The position numbers were made by a program, and so were the translations under genes. Shown here one piece after another: positions 16,654 to 24,446 of a stretch of 48,156 nucleotides of DNA (position 1 is the first letter of the stretch; each line of letters begins with the position of its first letter). The notes under the pieces are model-generated. The model ran no database searches. It saw only the letters and a program-made list of their open reading frames with translations, and had not been told where the DNA came from. The stretch is from Myceligenerans indicum (lineage in GTDB: Bacteria > Actinomycetota > Actinomycetes > Actinomycetales > Cellulomonadaceae): the NCBI RefSeq assembly GCF_016742955.1, contig NZ_JABBYC010000036.1, positions 1 through 48,156 of the forward strand. The letters are read 5' to 3'.

Positions 16654-16959
16654 ATGAACACCCTGGCGCAGATCGCCGCTCACGCACCGCACGACGGCTG
16701 GGGCTGGGGCGGCGGCCCCGGCTGGTTCGTCATCTTCCCGATCCTGTGGTTCCTGCTCATCGTGGCGGTCGTGGTGCTGATCGCCAGGGCGGCCCGGCGT
16801 GGTTTCCGCCAGGGGCCGCCGTGGGCCCGGCAGGCGGGCACGGACCCGGTCGCCATCCTCGGCGAGCGCTACGCGCGTGGTGAGATCGACGAGTCGGAGT
16901 ACCGCAGCCGGCTGGCGGTGCTCCGCGGCTCGACGGAGCCTGGCGGAAGAACGAACTGA
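16654..16959 (+). CDS. SHOCT-domain single-pass membrane protein
   Basis: This 101-aa protein has a Trp/Gly-rich N-terminus (GWGWGGGPGW), one transmembrane helix (residues about 26-46, ILWFLLIVAVVVLIARAA) and a C-terminal SHOCT motif of about 30 residues (DPVAILGERYARGEIDESEY). SHOCT segments are short helical modules with unknown, probably oligomerising, roles. A strong GGAGGAG Shine-Dalgarno sequence precedes the ATG. It follows the two-component genes by 119 bases with no intervening terminator, so co-transcription is possible. Confidence 0.85.
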   Translation: MNTLAQIAAHAPHDGWGWGGGPGWFVIFPILWFLLIVAVVVLIARAARRGFRQGPPWARQAGTDPVAILGERYARGEIDESEYRSRLAVLRGSTEPGGRTN

Positions 16960-16974
16960 ACCATATCGCCCCCA

Positions 16975-17014
16975 ATGGCGGGTTTACGTCATCCCTATGG
17001 CATAAACCCGCCAT
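16975..17014 (+). terminator. 12-bp inverted repeat between the SHOCT and lipoprotein genes
   Basis: ATGGCGGGTTTA (16975-16986) and TAAACCCGCCAT (17003-17014) are exact complements around a 16-base loop. CCATAT occurs on both sides (16961-16966 and 17011-17016). It is a plausible terminator for the SHOCT gene, but it also abuts the lipoprotein promoter, so an operator role is possible. Confidence 0.55.
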
Positions 17015-17023
17015 ATCACCAGT

Positions 17024-17052
17024 TTGGAAACGTTACGTGGAGCGGCAAAAAT
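17024..17052 (+). promoter_or_regulatory. Promoter of the lipoprotein gene
   Basis: TTGGAA (17024-17029) and AAAAAT (17047-17052) are 17 bases apart, a good -35/-10 pair. The -10 element ends seven bases before the ATG at 17060, again a leaderless arrangement. Confidence 0.6.
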
Positions 17053-17059
17053 CCTTCAC

Positions 17060-17545
17060 ATGCGTACCCCCATTGCTGCCGCCACCATCGCAGGCGTACT
17101 CCTGCTGAGTGGCTGTTCCGTAGCCGGCGCCCAGGCCGGCGAATCGACGAGCGCTGCCGAGGCCACCCCCTCCTTCGAGAGCAAACTCGACCTTCAGGCC
17201 CCGGACACCCAGGTCGGCCTCAGCCAGTCGTACGACACGGTCGGCGCGTGCGAGGCGTTCTTCGGCGGGAACAACCCCATCGCGTCCAAGGTGCGAGCGC
17301 TCGCACCGGTGATCGCCAAGCCGCTGGACCCGGCCACCACTCAGCGCCAGGTGTCGAAGATGAGCAACCAGATCTCATCGCTGATCGGGCTCTCCCCGGC
17401 AGGCCTGACCACGCATCTCGAGCGCATCCGTACGCCGTTCGACCAGGCGAAGCAGGGCAGCCCTGCCCGGCCGCAGGAAGTCGTGGCCGGCATCGAGGCA
17501 TTCAAGGCCAAGTGCGGCGAGGCGGGCTGGATCAAGGGCGCCTGA
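17060..17545 (+). CDS. Small lipoprotein of unknown function
   Basis: This 161-aa protein has a lipoprotein signal: a basic start (MRTPIAAATIAGVLLLSGC) with the lipobox LSGC and lipidated Cys19. The mature part begins with a Ser/Thr/Ala/Glu-rich linker and then an all-helical domain with a pair of cysteines (VGACEAFFGG and FKAKCGEAGW, near the end). The two cysteines could form a disulphide outside the cell. No known domain is recognised. Confidence 0.8.
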   Translation: MRTPIAAATIAGVLLLSGCSVAGAQAGESTSAAEATPSFESKLDLQAPDTQVGLSQSYDTVGACEAFFGGNNPIASKVRALAPVIAKPLDPATTQRQVSKMSNQISSLIGLSPAGLTTHLERIRTPFDQAKQGSPARPQEVVAGIEAFKAKCGEAGWIKGA

Positions 17546-17551
17546 CCGCCG

Positions 17552-17585
17552 GGGGCTTGTCGGGACGACGCTCCCGACAAGCCCC
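17552..17585. terminator. Bidirectional terminator between lipoprotein and PBP genes
   Basis: GGGGCTTGTCGGGA (17552-17565) pairs perfectly with TCCCGACAAGCCCC (17572-17585) around a six-base loop. It sits six bases past one stop (17545) and five bases before the other (17591, minus strand), so it can serve both convergent genes. Confidence 0.9.
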
Positions 17586-17590
17586 GCCGG

Positions 17591-19630
17591 TCAGCTCCCC
17601 GTCAGGAAGTCGCGCATGATCGGCCCGGCCGTCGTCGAGCCGAACTCGCCGTCCTCGACGAAGACCGCCACCCCGATGTCACCCTTGATCGCGACCATCC
17701 AGACGTTCGTCCTGCCGTCGTTGCCCTGGGCGCTTCCCGTCTTCGCGCCGACCACTCCCGGGACGCCGGCCAGTGCCTGACTCGCCGAGCCCACCTCGAC
17801 GACACCGCTCATCAGCTCGCGGAGCGTGGCGGCCTCGTCCTCCCGCAACGTCCCCGGCGCCTGGTCCGACTCGGCGTCGTCCGTGACCACGAGCATCGGG
17901 CTCACCGTGCTCCCGCCGGCGACGCTCGCCGCGACCGTCGCCATGGCGAGCGGTGACGCGAGCACGCGCGCCTGCCCGATGAACGACGCCGCGTGGTCCG
18001 CCTCGCTGCTGGCCTCGGCAGGGACATCACCCAGGTAGCCGGCGGCGCCGAGCCGCGACCCCTCCAGGCCCAGCCCCAGCGACGCCGCCGCGTCGTGCAG
18101 GTCCTGCTGCGAGACCAGGTCGTGCTGACCCACCATCGCCGTGTTGCAGGAATGGGCGAACGCGGTGCGGAGCGGTACGTCACCGGTGGCACTGCTCGGG
18201 TAGCCGTCGACGTTGTCGAACTCCTTGCCCACCACGATCCGGTCGGGGCACGAGACGGTGCTGTCCGGCGTGAGCCCGTTGCGGAGCATTCCCAGGGCCG
18301 CGGCGATCTTGAACGTGGAGCCCGGCGGGTACTGCCCGAGCATCGCCGTGTCGTACCCCTGGCTTCCCTCGCCGGAGGCCGCCGCCAGCACCCCGCCGGT
18401 CCGGGCGTCGACGGCCACGATCGCGCTGGGCGATTCCTCCCCGGCGTCGGCCAGCACTCGCTCGGCGTGCTTCTGCATCGCCACATCGAGGGTCAGCTCG
18501 AGGGGCTTGCCGCTCTCCCCGTCCTTGGCCCACAACTCGCGAGCCTCGTCGTCGCTGTCCGGCTTGGTGGCGACGACGCGGATCCCCGGTGCGCCGGAGA
18601 GCTGGTCGTCGTAGGCGGCCTGAAGGCCGGAGATGCCCACGATGTCACCCGCCGCGACACGCCCGTCGGACTTCTCGATGATCTCCGCGGTGGCCTTTCC
18701 GGTGGTGCCGAGGATCGGACGGGCGAAGCCAGCGGTCGGTGCGAGCGCCCGGCTCCCGGGGATGAGCAGCACACCCGGAGTCTCCTCGAGCGCGCTGCGG
18801 TCGTAGTCCGGGTCGTTCACGCGGATGACGATCGCCTGCACGAACGCCTTCTCCCCGGAGGACTCTGTGCGGGCGACCAGGTCGGCGGTCGCCTCCTCGC
18901 CGAAGCCCAGGAGGTCCGCCAGCGTGTTCGCGGTGGCGTTCCATTCCGAGGCGGCCACCCGTGACTTGTCGACGCCCACGGTCAGGACGTCGCGCTCCGT
19001 GACGATCGTCTCGCCGTCGGCACCGATGATGTCGCCACGCTGCGCGGCGGTCCGTTCGACCGCCAGGCGTTCCCCGGACTCCAGCTCCGGAGCGAGGATC
19101 GCGGGGCTCCAGGCGGCCTGCCACTCGCCGGGCTCCCGGCCGTCGGGGCCCGAGTACGTGAACGGCACGTCCGTCGTGTACTCCCAGGTGGCGTCCTCGG
19201 CGAGAGGCCAGGACCAGGCATAGGTGGCGGTGAACGACAGGGTCCCGTCGTCGCTCTCCTCGACGGGAGTCGTCCCGGTCAGGGAGACGTCGGCCTCGGC
19301 GGTGTCGTCGACCAGGTCCGCGAAGACGGCCTCGTACTGCTCCTCCGGCACGACGGACGTCGTGGTCGTCACCGGGAAGTCTGCCAGGTCGCCCGAGCGC
19401 AGCGCGGTGCCGAGGTCCTCGGCCGCGACGTCCTGCGGCGGGACCGGCGGTTCACGCAGCAGGAACCAGCCCAACAGCACGGCTGCGGCGGCGAACGCCA
19501 CGACGGCCACGATGCCGAGCACGGCTCCCGCGCGTCGACGTCTCGGCACCGCTGCCGCCTGTTGCCCGGCGGCGGGTGGCATCTGCTCGGTGGGTGGCGG
19601 CGGAACGTGAGGTCCGGGTTCGGGATGCAC
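17591..19630 (-). CDS. Class B penicillin-binding protein with MecA-type N-domain
   Basis: This 679-aa D,D-transpeptidase cross-links peptidoglycan outside the membrane. A Pro-rich cytoplasmic tail and one transmembrane helix (residues 33-56) are followed by an NTF2-like/MecA_N region (about 65-190), a PBP dimerisation domain starting at RGDIIGADG, and the transpeptidase domain. The active-site motifs are Ser438-TFK (PPGSTFK), Ser494-Cys-Asn and Lys630-Thr-Gly-Ser. The MecA-like layout is shared with actinobacterial PbpA/PBP2-type proteins. GTG start, fixed by TAGCCT seven bases upstream. It is not next to the division cluster. Confidence 0.94.
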   Translation of the reverse strand: MHPEPGPHVPPPPTEQMPPAAGQQAAAVPRRRRAGAVLGIVAVVAFAAAAVLLGWFLLREPPVPPQDVAAEDLGTALRSGDLADFPVTTTTSVVPEEQYEAVFADLVDDTAEADVSLTGTTPVEESDDGTLSFTATYAWSWPLAEDATWEYTTDVPFTYSGPDGREPGEWQAAWSPAILAPELESGERLAVERTAAQRGDIIGADGETIVTERDVLTVGVDKSRVAASEWNATANTLADLLGFGEEATADLVARTESSGEKAFVQAIVIRVNDPDYDRSALEETPGVLLIPGSRALAPTAGFARPILGTTGKATAEIIEKSDGRVAAGDIVGISGLQAAYDDQLSGAPGIRVVATKPDSDDEARELWAKDGESGKPLELTLDVAMQKHAERVLADAGEESPSAIVAVDARTGGVLAAASGEGSQGYDTAMLGQYPPGSTFKIAAALGMLRNGLTPDSTVSCPDRIVVGKEFDNVDGYPSSATGDVPLRTAFAHSCNTAMVGQHDLVSQQDLHDAAASLGLGLEGSRLGAAGYLGDVPAEASSEADHAASFIGQARVLASPLAMATVAASVAGGSTVSPMLVVTDDAESDQAPGTLREDEAATLRELMSGVVEVGSASQALAGVPGVVGAKTGSAQGNDGRTNVWMVAIKGDIGVAVFVEDGEFGSTTAGPIMRDFLTGS

Positions 19631-19637
19631 CTTTGCG

Positions 19638-19643
19638 AGGCTA
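19638..19643 (-). promoter_or_regulatory. -10 element TAGCCT of a leaderless transcript (PBP gene)
   Basis: On the minus strand TAGCCT lies seven bases before the GTG at 19630. No Shine-Dalgarno sequence is present. Confidence 0.6.
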
Positions 19644-19705
19644 GTAGAGCCCTTTGCTCAGGTCATGCACAATTGGCGCGGTTTCCCGGGTGAATCCGGA
19701 TCACG

Positions 19706-20401
19706 TCACCCGACGGGCGCCTCCTTGACCACCTCGCGCCATGCGGCGGGATCGAGCACGGTGCTGTCCTCCCTGCCGGCCCACCGGCGCGCGTTGTCGA
19801 CGGTGTCGGCGAGCAGGGCGCGCAGCCGGGCGTCGACATCGGGCACGAACGCCTCGGAGATGCCCTGGACCGCCGTCGACACGACGCTCGGGGCGGCGTC
19901 CCGCACGAACCGCTTGGGGCGCACCGTGGTTCCGGCGCAGAACCTCTCGGCCCACGCGGCCGTCCTGGGGACGGAGTCCAGCGCCTCCGCCGACTCCGGG
20001 GCCAGGGTCCCGGAAGGGCGGTCGTCGAGGACGTCCAGCATGCGCTCGGCACCGTAGATCGCCACGGCGAGGGTCTGCTGGCGGTCAGCCGGCGAGATGG
20101 GCAGTGCGGCCTGGGCGGAGTGCAGTGCGATGTTGACGTCCCAGCGCGGGTCGTCGCTGGTCAGCCCGATCACGGACGGGATCAGCGGAGCGAGCTGCGG
20201 CCGCGCGTGATCCGAGGTCAGGTCATTGACGGCGCGAGCGAGCATGGCCACCAGCGGGTGCGTGCACGATGGGTGGTCGCTCCATCTCTCACCCGCCAGG
20301 AACGACGCGAGCTCCATGAAGCAGGCGCCCTTCTTGGGGCTGCGGTGCTTGCCGCGTCCGAGCATCGGCAACATGTCGAAAGTTCCAGCGCTTGCGGTCA
20401 C
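19706..20401 (-). CDS. Conserved actinobacterial protein of unknown function
   Basis: This 231-aa soluble protein has a striking N-terminal signature (FDMLPMLGRGKHRSPKKG, then CFMELASFLAGERWSDHPSC-THP) that I recall from unannotated actinobacterial proteins. It is rich in Cys/His near the start, and the rest is mostly helical. GTG at 20401 is chosen because GGGGGTGG precedes it; the ATG at 20374 is the alternative. The open frame extends much further (to 22153), but beyond about 20524 it is the antisense of the phosphatase gene. It is divergently placed to that gene. No catalytic motif is recognised. Confidence 0.75.
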   Translation of the reverse strand: MTASAGTFDMLPMLGRGKHRSPKKGACFMELASFLAGERWSDHPSCTHPLVAMLARAVNDLTSDHARPQLAPLIPSVIGLTSDDPRWDVNIALHSAQAALPISPADRQQTLAVAIYGAERMLDVLDDRPSGTLAPESAEALDSVPRTAAWAERFCAGTTVRPKRFVRDAAPSVVSTAVQGISEAFVPDVDARLRALLADTVDNARRWAGREDSTVLDPAAWREVVKEAPVG

Positions 20402-20569
20402 GATCCACCCCCACTGTGGGTTCGATGCTTCGTCCAGTGTGCGCGCGGTGTGACGCGGATCGCAATACCTACACATGCGTTTGTCCGGTGGCAGTGCCTT
20501 CGCACCGCCTGTCCGCCGCGTCATCTCGCCGATATCCGCCACCGACGGGCGTGCCAGGACGTTTCCCGT

Positions 20570-20575
20570 GATACT
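20570..20575 (+). promoter_or_regulatory. -10 element GATACT of a leaderless transcript (PP2C gene)
   Basis: GATACT ends six bases before the ATG at 20582. No clear Shine-Dalgarno sequence is present. Confidence 0.5.
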
Positions 20576-20581
20576 GGGCAG

Positions 20582-22840
20582 ATGCCGACGGACCTCCAGG
20601 CCCTGAACGACCTGGCGCAAGTCGGCCTCGGGACCCCGGCCGCGGACGACGCCTTCGGGCGGTTCGCCCGGCTGGTGCGCCGCCATCTCGGCGTACCGGC
20701 CGCCGCAGTGGTGATCCTGGCCGACGGCGGGATCGCCCCGACGGACCCGGACGGTCTCCGACGGGCCGGCGACACGGCGGAGCCGGAGGACGGCAGTCCG
20801 GACCGGCTGCGCACCGAGCTCGCCATGCCCGTGATCGAGGCCGACGCTCCGCTGGTCGCCGAGGACATCCGCCAGGACCAGCGGTTCAGCCCCGGAGCCG
20901 TCGTGCGGGAGCTGGGAGTGGTCGCCTACGCCGGCTTCCCCGTGCACGATCTGCGCGGGCGCCCGATCGGCGCGCTGGTCGCCGTCGACGAGAACGCGCG
21001 GACGTGGTCCGCGGAAGCCCTCGCGTCCCTGGAGGACCTTGCCTCCGCGTGCAGCGCTGAGGCCCGCCTGCAGGCCGAGCGCGAGCGGGCACGGCGGGTG
21101 CAGCACGCCGCGGTCCGCGCGAACCGGCGCAGCCGCTTCCTGCTGTCGTTGTCCGAGGCCTTCGCCGGCGCACAGTCCGTGAACGACGTCGACGCGGTCA
21201 TCGCCGACATCGGCACCACCGGGATCGGCGCACGCTATTGCGGTCTCGCGCTCATCGACACCGATGGGAGGGGAATCACCTACACCTCGCTGGCTCACGT
21301 CGAACCCGGGTTCCCCGCCTCCTTCCGGCACGCCCGCCTCACCGACGACCGCCCGATCTGCGAGGTGGTCCGTACCGGCAAGCCCCTCTACTACAGCTCG
21401 GACGACGACCTTGCTGCCACGTTCCCCGAGGTCGCCGCCCACAGCAACCGCGGGCTGGGGGCGCGGGCCTTCCTCCCGGTGATATCGCCGAGCGGCACCG
21501 CGTTCGGCATCCGGCCGAGCGGCGTCGTGGGCGTCGTCACCTTCGTCTGGGAGCGGGAGGGGCGGAACGACCAGGACGTGTTCGCACTCGGCGCCGCACT
21601 CGCGCAGTACGCGGGGGACGCCCTGGAACGCGCGTGGCTGCTCGACGAGCGCCGCCGGGCGGCGACCACCCTGCAGCGGTCCATGCTCAGCCGGCTGCCG
21701 CAGATCGCGCATCTCGATCTCGCCTGCACCTACTCCCCCGCCACCCGCTCCGACCAGGTGGGCGGGGACTGGTACGACGCCGTCAAGCTCGACGACGAGG
21801 CGTCCATCCTCATGGTCGGCGACGTCACCGGCCACGACATGCGTGCGGCCGCGACCATGGGCCAGCTCCGCTCCCTGCTCCGTGCCCTCGCGTGGAGCCA
21901 CGACGCCGCACCGTCCGAGCTGTTGCGCCTGCTCGACAAGGCGAACGACGGCCTGGGCCTGCATGCCTCCGGAACCGCGGTCCTCGTGCGCCTGGACCGC
22001 GTCAAGCGGGGCGGCGGCGCCTACGAGGTGACCTGGGCGAGCGCGGGGCACCCACCGCCGCTCGTGCTCCGCCAGGACGGCAGCGTGGAACGCCTCGACG
22101 CACGCAGCGACATGATGCTCGGGGTGGTCCCGACCATCCGGCGTACCGACCACGCGACGCTGCTGCGCCCGGGCGAGACGCTGCTGCTGTACACCGACGG
22201 TCTCACCGAGCAGCGCTCCTCCTCGGACGACGAGGCGCTGTCCGGCCTCGAGAAGACGCTCGCGAGCCTCGCGGACACGGCCACCGCGGCGCTACCCATC
22301 ACTCTCGTGCGGCGAATCATCGGCCAGGAGCAGCACGACGACGTCGCCGTCCTCGCCGTGCGGGTCCGGATGGCAGCCGTCCCGGAGCATCGCTCCGCAC
22401 CGGGGACCGCCCGGGTCGAGCGCAAGGTGGCGGACGACCTGTCGGACCTCGCACCGGCCCGGCTCTGGATCGACGACATGCTTGAGACCTGCGGAGTCCC
22501 GCTCGCACAGCGGCGCACCATCACGCTGCTCGCCTCCGAGATCCTGACGAACGCACTGGATCACGGCTCGGCGCCGATCGCCGCGGAACTCGACATCGAT
22601 CCCGGGAGGGTGCGCGTCGGGGTGCGCGACGGGTCCCCCGCACGGCCGCAACCCCAGGACGAGGACGTGCGATGGTTCGGCGGCCGGGGCACGCAACTCC
22701 TCGAGCGGCTGGCGTCGCGCTGGGGGGTGGAGCCGTTCGAGGACGACGACGGGGCCGAGTTGGACGACGCGACCAGGGGCAACCCCCGGGCACGCAGGCA
22801 GGGCAAGACCGTCTGGTTCGAGATCGACCGGGAGGCGTGA
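20582..22840 (+). CDS. GAF-GAF-PP2C (SpoIIE) phosphatase with C-terminal HATPase domain
   Basis: This 752-aa signalling protein contains a GAF domain (about 15-160), a short coiled segment, a second GAF (about 180-330), a SpoIIE/RsbU-type PP2C phosphatase (about 350-590; VGGDWYDA, VGDVTGHD, YTDGLTE and HDDVAVLAV, which supply the metal-binding Asp residues) and a C-terminal HATPase_c domain (about 610-750; LASEILTNALDHG, GVRDGSPARP, GGRGTQLLERLA) like the anti-sigma kinase RsbW. It therefore joins phosphatase and kinase modules of the partner-switching pathway for alternative sigma factors. The next gene encodes a sigma factor, but of the ECF class, which is not normally controlled this way. 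No STAS antagonist gene is in the window. Confidence 0.93.
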   Translation: MPTDLQALNDLAQVGLGTPAADDAFGRFARLVRRHLGVPAAAVVILADGGIAPTDPDGLRRAGDTAEPEDGSPDRLRTELAMPVIEADAPLVAEDIRQDQRFSPGAVVRELGVVAYAGFPVHDLRGRPIGALVAVDENARTWSAEALASLEDLASACSAEARLQAERERARRVQHAAVRANRRSRFLLSLSEAFAGAQSVNDVDAVIADIGTTGIGARYCGLALIDTDGRGITYTSLAHVEPGFPASFRHARLTDDRPICEVVRTGKPLYYSSDDDLAATFPEVAAHSNRGLGARAFLPVISPSGTAFGIRPSGVVGVVTFVWEREGRNDQDVFALGAALAQYAGDALERAWLLDERRRAATTLQRSMLSRLPQIAHLDLACTYSPATRSDQVGGDWYDAVKLDDEASILMVGDVTGHDMRAAATMGQLRSLLRALAWSHDAAPSELLRLLDKANDGLGLHASGTAVLVRLDRVKRGGGAYEVTWASAGHPPPLVLRQDGSVERLDARSDMMLGVVPTIRRTDHATLLRPGETLLLYTDGLTEQRSSSDDEALSGLEKTLASLADTATAALPITLVRRIIGQEQHDDVAVLAVRVRMAAVPEHRSAPGTARVERKVADDLSDLAPARLWIDDMLETCGVPLAQRRTITLLASEILTNALDHGSAPIAAELDIDPGRVRVGVRDGSPARPQPQDEDVRWFGGRGTQLLERLASRWGVEPFEDDDGAELDDATRGNPRARRQGKTVWFEIDREA

Positions 22841-22873
22841 GTCCCGTCCCGCGTGGGTGTCAGACCCTCGGCG

Positions 22874-22879
22874 TAGCGT
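22874..22879 (+). promoter_or_regulatory. -10 element TAGCGT of a leaderless transcript (ECF sigma gene)
   Basis: TAGCGT lies seven bases before the ATG at 22887, in the 46-base gap after the phosphatase gene. Confidence 0.65.
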
Positions 22880-22886
22880 GGCAGCC

Positions 22887-23903
22887 ATGGCACAGTCGAC
22901 AGGTGGCCTACCCGCCGCCGAGAAGATCGATCCCGAGCTCGTGGCAGATCTGGAGAAGTACCGTCGTGAGCTGACCGGATACTGCTACCGCATGCTCGGC
23001 GGCGCGTTCGACGCCGAGGACGCGGTCCAGGAGACACTGCTGCGCGCGTGGCGCTCCTACGGCCGGTTCGAGGGGCGTTCGTCCCTTCGCACGTGGCTCT
23101 ACCGCATCGCCGGCAACGTCTGCCTCGACATGATCGGCTCGAGCCGTGCCAAGCGCGAGCGCCCCATGGGCCTGGGCGGCCCGTCGGCCCCGGTGGTCGA
23201 CAGCCTCGCCGCCGAGCTCCCGGAGGAACGCTGGATCGAACCGGTACCGGACGATCGCGTGCTGCCCGGACCGGGAGACCCCGCGGACACGGCGGTCGCG
23301 CGCGAGTCGGTGCGGCTGGCGTTCGTCGCCGCGCTGCAGACGCTGCCGGAGAAGCAGCGCGCGGTTCTCGTGCTGCGCGAGGTCCTGCGCTGGCCGGCCC
23401 GGGAGGTGGCGGACCTGCTGGAGACCTCGGTCGCGTCGGTGAACAGCGCCCTGCAGCGGGCCCGCGCCACGCTGTCGGATCGGGCGCTCGATCTCGACAC
23501 GGCGAGCGCCACCCCGTCCACGGAGCCGTCGGCGAAGGAGAGGGAGCTCCTGGAGCGCTACATCGACGCGTTCGAGCGGTACGACATGGACGAGCTCAGC
23601 GCGCTGCTGCGCGAGGACGCCGTGATGAACATGCCGCCGTACGCCATGTGGCTCCAGGGCGTGGCGGACATCAGGTCCTGGATGCTCGGAGTCGGGTCCG
23701 GGTGCCGAGGTTCGCGCTGCGTCCCCGTGCGCGCGAACGGGTCGCTCGCCTACGGGCAGTACCGGCCCGATCCGAACGGCGGCTGGTCCCCCTGGGGCCT
23801 GGCGGTCCTGGAGACCGACGGGGATGCCATCACGGGGATCACGACGTTCCGCTCGCCGGAGCGGTTGTTCCCGCTGTTCGGGCTCGCGGACCACTTGTCC
23901 TGA
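22887..23903 (+). CDS. ECF sigma factor with C-terminal SnoaL-like domain
   Basis: This 338-aa protein has sigma region 2 (residues about 28-95; LTGYCYRMLGGAFDAEDAVQE and the -10-binding RTWLYRIAGNVCLDM), a linker, sigma region 4 (about 145-200; LQTLPEKQRAVLVLREVLRW, then VASVNSALQRARA) and a SnoaL/NTF2-like tail (about 215-335; LLERYIDAFERYDMDELSAL and GLAVLETDGDAITGITTF). Such C-terminal domains replace a separate anti-sigma factor by controlling polymerase binding in cis, as in the ECF41-like groups. It resembles mycobacterial SigG-type proteins. No anti-sigma gene is adjacent. Confidence 0.93.
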   Translation: MAQSTGGLPAAEKIDPELVADLEKYRRELTGYCYRMLGGAFDAEDAVQETLLRAWRSYGRFEGRSSLRTWLYRIAGNVCLDMIGSSRAKRERPMGLGGPSAPVVDSLAAELPEERWIEPVPDDRVLPGPGDPADTAVARESVRLAFVAALQTLPEKQRAVLVLREVLRWPAREVADLLETSVASVNSALQRARATLSDRALDLDTASATPSTEPSAKERELLERYIDAFERYDMDELSALLREDAVMNMPPYAMWLQGVADIRSWMLGVGSGCRGSRCVPVRANGSLAYGQYRPDPNGGWSPWGLAVLETDGDAITGITTFRSPERLFPLFGLADHLS

Positions 23904-23957
23904 CGTGACTTCCGCGGCTGCGGGAGTGGATCTCGTGACGTGGCTCACATGTCCCGA

Positions 23958-23963
23958 TAACCT
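23958..23963 (+). promoter_or_regulatory. -10 element TAACCT of a leaderless transcript (USP-crcB operon)
   Basis: TAACCT ends six bases before the GTG at 23970. No Shine-Dalgarno sequence is present, and no fluoride-riboswitch core is seen in the 66-base gap. Confidence 0.55.
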
Positions 23964-23969
23964 CGGGGC

Positions 23970-24446
23970 GTGACGATGAGATCCGTCGTGGTCGGCGTGG
24001 ACCACAGGCAACCGGACCTCCCCCGGCGGGCGGCGGCGCTCGTGCAGAGCCTGGGAGGATCACTCGTGGAACTCGTCTGCCTGTGGGTGGACGAGACCGC
24101 GGTGACGGAACCCACCGGGTTCGCGGTGTCGGTGGACCCCGACATCGTGATGTCCGACGACCAGTACGCGGCCGATGTGCTGGAGGGCCTGAACCGCTCG
24201 ATGGCGGATGTCGGGCTGCCCTGGTCGGCGGTGCGGGGGGCGGGCGACCCGGCGCGGGAGCTGGCCCGGGTCGCCGACGAGGTGGGTGCGGCGATGATCG
24301 TGATCGGTGCCCGGCGCGCGGGCCTGCGGGGCTGGGCACAGAGCATGGTGGGCGGCACCGTGGCCGGCCATCTGATCCACGACCAGCGCCGTCCTGTGGT
24401 GGTTCTGCCCGAGCACCCTCGTGACGACGAGGAAGAGTCCGCGTGA
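23970..24446 (+). CDS. Universal stress protein (UspA family)
   Basis: This 158-aa protein has one Usp domain. The N-terminal strand VVVGVD and the C-terminal nucleotide loop IGARRAGLRGWAQSMVGG-TVAGHLIHD follow the G-x2-G-x9-G(S/T) pattern of ATP-binding members. It starts at GTG 23970 (an ATG two codons later is possible) and overlaps the first crcB gene by four bases (GTGA), so the three genes are co-translated. Stress proteins of this family modulate transporters in other systems; a link to fluoride export is inferred only from this overlap. Confidence 0.92.
   Translation: MTMRSVVVGVDHRQPDLPRRAAALVQSLGGSLVELVCLWVDETAVTEPTGFAVSVDPDIVMSDDQYAADVLEGLNRSMADVGLPWSAVRGAGDPARELARVADEVGAAMIVIGARRAGLRGWAQSMVGGTVAGHLIHDQRRPVVVLPEHPRDDEEESA

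Noticed and set aside
20402..20524. Extension of the same gene to an ATG at 20524 with a CRYCDP motif
   Set aside because: The stretch is less GC-biased at third positions and lies in the divergent promoter region; a better ribosome-binding site exists for GTG 20401.
20525..22153. Upstream extension of the minus-strand unknown gene to 815 aa
   Set aside because: This part is antisense to the GAF-PP2C gene, which has clear domains; only the last 231 residues look like a real protein.
23904..23969. Fluoride (crcB) riboswitch ahead of the USP-crcB operon
   Set aside because: The gap is only 66 bases, the transcript appears leaderless, and no conserved riboswitch core or pseudoknot is visible.
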